Of a DNA stretch of 64,000 nucleotides, positions 60,162-64,000 are shown one piece after another (position 1 is the stretch's first letter; the number at the start of each line of letters is the position of its first letter). A program made the position numbers and the translations under genes. The notes beneath the pieces are model-generated. The model had not been told where the DNA came from. It was given only the letters and a program-made list of their open reading frames with translations, and did not search any database. The stretch is from Picocystis sp. L7 (taxonomy: Eukaryota > Chlorophyta > Picocystophyceae > Picocystales > Picocystaceae). Location of the stretch: the NCBI GenBank assembly GCA_020975725.1, contig QXJR01000007.1, forward strand, positions 620,001-684,000. The letters are read 5' to 3'.

Positions 60162-60263
60162 TACCGCGGATAAACGAGAGGCGTGAAATGAAATTACACT
60201 GGTGCAAGCTGAACTGGCTTTCCAAAATTTTGAACTTATGAGATTTGGCTGTGTGCAGGGATT

Positions 60264-62636
60264 TCAAGAGGCTTTGGCTGATGCAATTGCCTGTGAAGTT
60301 GCAGCAGCAATGGTGGCATCATTGGCATTGGGTAGGTAGTAGTACTTTCCACCAGCTGCTTTTGCAATTTCCTCTGCAAAACCAGTGGACACGAATTTGT
60401 TCTCTGTGTCAATGACAAGCAACTGCAGTCCTGCTAAGCCAACCTTCTTCGAAATGTCAAGAATTTCATCTCTAATCTGGTCTTGTGTGGGCTTCGGCGC
60501 ATCTGGTGCTATGGCATCTGGATCCCCGTTTGATTTGGCCAGACTGATGTTTGCACGGCCATCCGTGAGGCAAACAACCATGCAACGCCCAACTTCCCCG
60601 GCAGAAAGCGCATTCATTCCCACCCTCACTGCAGTGCTCAGACCATGGGCAAGAGGCGAACCTCCTCCACATGGCAGGCGGTCCAAACGATTCTTAGCCA
60701 TCGCAATCGACTTAGAGGGAGGCAGTAGAACCTCTGCCTTGTCACCACGAAAGGGAATCAGGCAAACCTGGTCACGAGATTGGTATGAGTCTGTCAATAA
60801 ACGTAGCGCGGCGCCCTTTGCACTTTGCATACGATTAAGAGCCATCGAACCAGATGCATCCACAAGAAAGATTACCAAAGCCCCAGCTTTGCGGGCAAGC
60901 TTCTTGCTGCGCATGTCTGATTTCTCGACATAAACTTTCCTCTCTGTCGTGGCACGAGATCGTCGAGATGCCTGATAAGGTGCAGCAGCACGCATAGTGG
61001 CATCTACAGCAAGTCTGGTCACCTTCCCCTTTGGCAACATGGGCTTGATGTACCTGCCCCTATCGTCACTAAAGATCAGGTTCTTGGACCTACCACTCCT
61101 GCCCTGATTGCGTTGCTGCATTTGAGCCAAGTACAACAGGTTTTCATCCATAACTACACCTTCCGAATCAAACACAAACTCTTCTGGAATTTGCTCGCTT
61201 TCGTCTTCCTTGTCTTCTTCCGTTTCATCTTCCTCCTCTTGCTCTTCCTCCTCCTCGTCTTCCTCTTGCTCTGTATCATCCATGTTGTCCTCTGGTGGTG
61301 GCGGAGGGGGAGGGGGTGGTTGGTCAGGCGGGGGGGGCGTCTATTTGAGTTGCTCGAGGTAAAATGACCAGTTCCACCGCCTTCTTCAGGTCTTCTGGGG
61401 TGACGCTGTCTCTCCCACCAAGCGCTGCATGTGCCATGGCCACTCGCGTAGCAAACAGCTCTGCCCGGTGGCCTTGTACCTGCCCTCGCAGACACTCATC
61501 AACAAGGTACTGGATTTGCTTGTCTCCAATTGTCACGTCTTTCAACCACTCGCGGGCAAGTACAACTTGCGTTTTCGTTGAGTCTGTTGCTTCCTCTGCA
61601 TCACCAAGAACTGTATCCCGAAAATCTTGAAATGAAGTTGCAATATCCACGGCACTAACACGGTCGTCGAACGACATAGCCATATCTGCAGAGAGGGTGA
61701 CTGAAATGCGATCGAGGAGATGTTCTCGAATTCCCCCTTCCTCAGGATTGTAAGTGGCAATCAGAAGCGGCCTGCATGGATGGGTGATTGAGAGGCCTTC
61801 TCTTTCAACGACATTGACGCCATCAGCAAGAATTGAAAGCAGCAAATTGGAGATCCCCTCGTCAAGAAGATTGATCTCGTCAATGTAGAGTACACCTCTG
61901 TGAGCTTCTGCCAGCAGTCCTGGTTGAAAGACAGTCTTTCCCTGCCTCATAGATTCTTCGATGTCTACAGTTCCTACCAATCTATCTTCCGTCACTCCAA
62001 GTGGAATCTGGACGAAAGGAGCAGGCTTCACTCTCGTGGGCACATCGTCGCCTTCCTGATAGTTCATTGAATCTGCAAGACCGGTCTCCCATTCATTCGG
62101 CCGCGTAGGATCCGCGTTGCAGTAGGATCCGTCCACGATCTCAATGGGCGGAAGCAGTGCATGCAGTCCACGGGCCATGACGGATTTGGCGGTTCCTCGC
62201 CTACCCGAAATGGCTACACCGCCCAATGTAGGATCCACCGCTCCGAGGAGCAGGGCCGTTTTGATGGCCTCCTGTCCAATCACCGCCGCGAGGGGAAAGG
62301 TGGTTCGCATCCTCACGTCTTCCACGGGCGTGAAGCCATCGCTCAAAGCACGTTCCACTTCTTGCGCTGTTTCGTCCGCAAGTATCACCATTCGTTTCAC
62401 ACCATCGTCCCATTGCATGTCAGCAAGCCGCTTCCATTGCCACTCCTTCCTCGCCATGCATCGTTTCCGGATCTCTTCCTCGACGCTCGTGCTGCGCTCC
62501 ATTTTCGACCAGGCTCACCTCTCCGGGCCGCTTCGGCGTCCGTTCCGGCTGCAGCACGCATGGGAGCACCTCCACGTCGCCTGCCACGCCCGGAGGCGGC
62601 TCGTGGCGCGCCCAAAACGCGTCCATGGCAGCGCAT
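60264..62636 (-). CDS. CHLD: Magnesium chelatase subunit ChlD, with a one-base shift in a C8 run
   Basis: This plastid AAA+/integrin-I subunit inserts Mg into protoporphyrin IX with ChlI and ChlH. Exon 1 (62636..62519) encodes a 39-residue Arg/Gly/Ala transit peptide; the 152-bp intron has GTGAGC, CTGAC and CAG. Exon 2 starts at 62366 with the AAA domain ([60 protein letters not shown]). A Pro-rich and acidic linker follows, then the von Willebrand A domain ([20 protein letters not shown] with the MIDAS DxSx[31 protein letters not shown]). At 61331-61338 a run of eight C (minus strand) puts the two halves out of frame by one base; with seven C the frame is continuous (739 residues). Both halves are fully conserved, so a sequencing or assembly error is likelier than a dead gene. 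Confidence 0.93.
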
Positions 62637-63737
62637 CGCGCGTGCGCCGCCGAGCCAATCGAGACGTCGATGTGAAGACGAACCGAGCGCCTCGGTTGGA
62701 TAGCTTCGCCGAGGGTCGAGAAAAAGCCACGTACCGACGAGGATATGGCAGGAGGGAAGGGGGGACCTCCGCGGGGACGGATGGGGCGAACCGTTTCGAG
62801 GGTGACGAAAGGCGCAGAGGATCCCTGGCGAGGAGGGGGCCAGCAAGGAGGAGATCGCGATCCTCTGCGAGGACAGGGATGGGCACGTGGGTCCAAGATC
62901 TGGCGTCGGCCGTCCACCGAAACAAGTACATCGGCTGCGGAGGACAATAAGAAGGACGAGAGCGATTCCTCTGCAGGGATGGGAGTATCTCGCCATCTTG
63001 GTCCCCCGAGGCCTCCGGGACTGCTCCTCTTCGCCATACGCTCGATTTTTGATTCACAGTCGAAATATTGCTCGACCCGGAGGTGGATCAGGGAGTGTGA
63101 TCGCAGAGGATAGGATAGGCCTTGCTTCGACCAAACCGGTAGGCGAGGGTGTTTCGATCGGAACCAACTCTGGAACAAGGAACACGTCAGGCCATCTACA
63201 ACTACAAACCCATGGTTGGAGGGTGCTCCCAATCCAGAAAACGGGGTTGTTGGCGGCTTGTCCTCGATCAACGGAGTTGGTCCCCTAACTTCCTGCTCGG
63301 TCTAAACCGAACGGGTTTGGGCCACGGATCCAATCGACATGCCGAGCGGTGCGAGTAGTGCTCGCGGTCGGTTCTGAAATTTTCCACACATGCATTCTAT
63401 CATGCGTGTTGATTTCCCAATGACAAGTAATTGTCTCTGGTGTGTTCGACAACCCAACAATCGTCCTGCGCGAAACCGACCAAGATTCTCCAAACATGAA
63501 GAGTGAATCAACTCCCCAAGGGCCAGACTTGTATCTCCTTTCTACGATGAAAGTTATCTTCCGACGAAAGGCACTCCTCAGCGTTTCCGGTACGTCAAAT
63601 TTGCAAGTCCATACGGTGTGTCTCTAGGGATCGTACTCGTGGTGGAGAATCTTCCATTTTGCAAGAGTTGCGCACTAGTTGACTTTATACAGAAGGGTTT
63701 GATGCAACCTGTCAATGGAGTCATAGTCCTTGATTTA
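62637..63737. other. Intergenic upstream of CHLD, no gene recognised
   Basis: Frames crossing this region on both strands are Arg/Gly-rich or short and lack domains. It should contain the CHLD promoter. Confidence 0.55.
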
Positions 63738-64000
63738 ACTCGATCGAGTGTTTGTTTTGGCAAACAAGAAAGCACAGTTGGACGTCAAAGATGCAAAGGC
63801 GTTACGTACATATGCTAATGGCGTCCCAATGAGGGAAATCTTGGTACGACAGTCGCCCTATTCTTACACGGCAATTTTTACGTGGGCAGTCTCCTCGCGA
63901 ATAATTGAGGGTAGCCTTGGATCGTTTGACATCTCATACAAGAGTCTGATGCAGTGGATTTTGTTGGTTTTGTCGCGGAATATTGCGTACATTATAGGAC
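63738..64000 (+). CDS. Partial open frame running off the right edge, unrecognised
   Basis: After a TAA, the frame reads LDRVFVLANKKAQLDVKDAK, then GVPMREILVRQSPYSYTAIF, and is still open at the window end (about 87 codons). The composition is protein-like, but there is no ATG at its start and no family I know. It could be an exon, element debris or chance. Confidence 0.2.

Overview
This window looks like nuclear DNA of a photosynthetic eukaryote, most likely a green-lineage alga. The genes are monocistronic-looking, lie on both strands, and carry short spliceosomal introns. Many products are plastid proteins encoded with transit peptides: an FtsH2/VAR2-type thylakoid protease, the magnesium-chelatase subunit ChlD, a plastid-type acyl carrier protein, DUF2996 (NdhV-like) and DUF3110 proteins. 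One small zinc-finger protein (9.3-9.8 kb) matches a family I know only from green plants and algae. I cannot name the species.

Layout. 0.2-10.5 kb: FtsH, a SIRT6-type sirtuin, a TG-rich hexamer array, a small cytochrome b5, a glutathione peroxidase read through an in-frame UGA (selenocysteine) with a SECIS-like hairpin in its 3' UTR, a Cys-rich microprotein, the zinc-finger protein, and a YlxR/DUF448 protein. 10.9-19.5 kb: a probable ZNF830-like tail, an extended-synaptotagmin-like SMP/C2 protein, and two AT-rich stretches with no recognisable gene. 19.6-24.4 kb: an SV2-type MFS transporter, an atypical E2F with two DNA-binding domains, and a 5'-3' exonuclease. 24.5-32 kb: two tandem duplications in a row, two secreted aldonolactone-oxidase-like flavoproteins and two AVT6/SLC38-type amino-acid transporters. 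33-41 kb: a HARE-HTH plus DEUBAD (ASX-like) chromatin protein, a decayed TnpB/Fanzor-like remnant, PRL1/PLRG1, a 31-bp minisatellite, a prolyl 4-hydroxylase with an ShK domain, and a small hypothetical gene. 41.9-50.5 kb: a PHT4-type transporter, the NdhV-like protein, ACP (4 exons), exportin-7 (3 exons), and HisA. 50.9-62.6 kb: a C2/class-3 lipase, DUF3110, a glutamine-amidotransferase-like protein lacking its catalytic His, a formiminotransferase-domain protein, a closely spaced small protein/F-box pair, a PRUNE/PPX-type phosphatase, and ChlD with a one-base shift in a C8 run. The right edge holds no clear gene.

Gene structure. I resolved 12 introns by joining conserved reading frames, plus one probable intron. 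They are mostly 66-152 bp (one of 229 bp). Every one contains a CTGAC branch-point-like motif, and all lie near the 5' ends of genes. Start codons were chosen as the ATG that leaves a plausible targeting peptide or begins the conserved domain. Several compact intergenic regions share short motifs (paired GTTAAG, TTCGAAAGGG, ATCACGTGAT) that may be core-promoter elements.

How the genes relate. There is no single pathway cluster. Plastid maintenance and pigment synthesis (FtsH, ChlD, ACP, DUF2996, DUF3110), redox defence (Sec-GPx, aldonolactone oxidases), transport (two MFS, two AVT) and nuclear regulation (SIRT6, E2F, ASX-like, PRL1, XPO7) are interspersed. The most novel signal is the selenoprotein glutathione peroxidase with its 3' hairpin.
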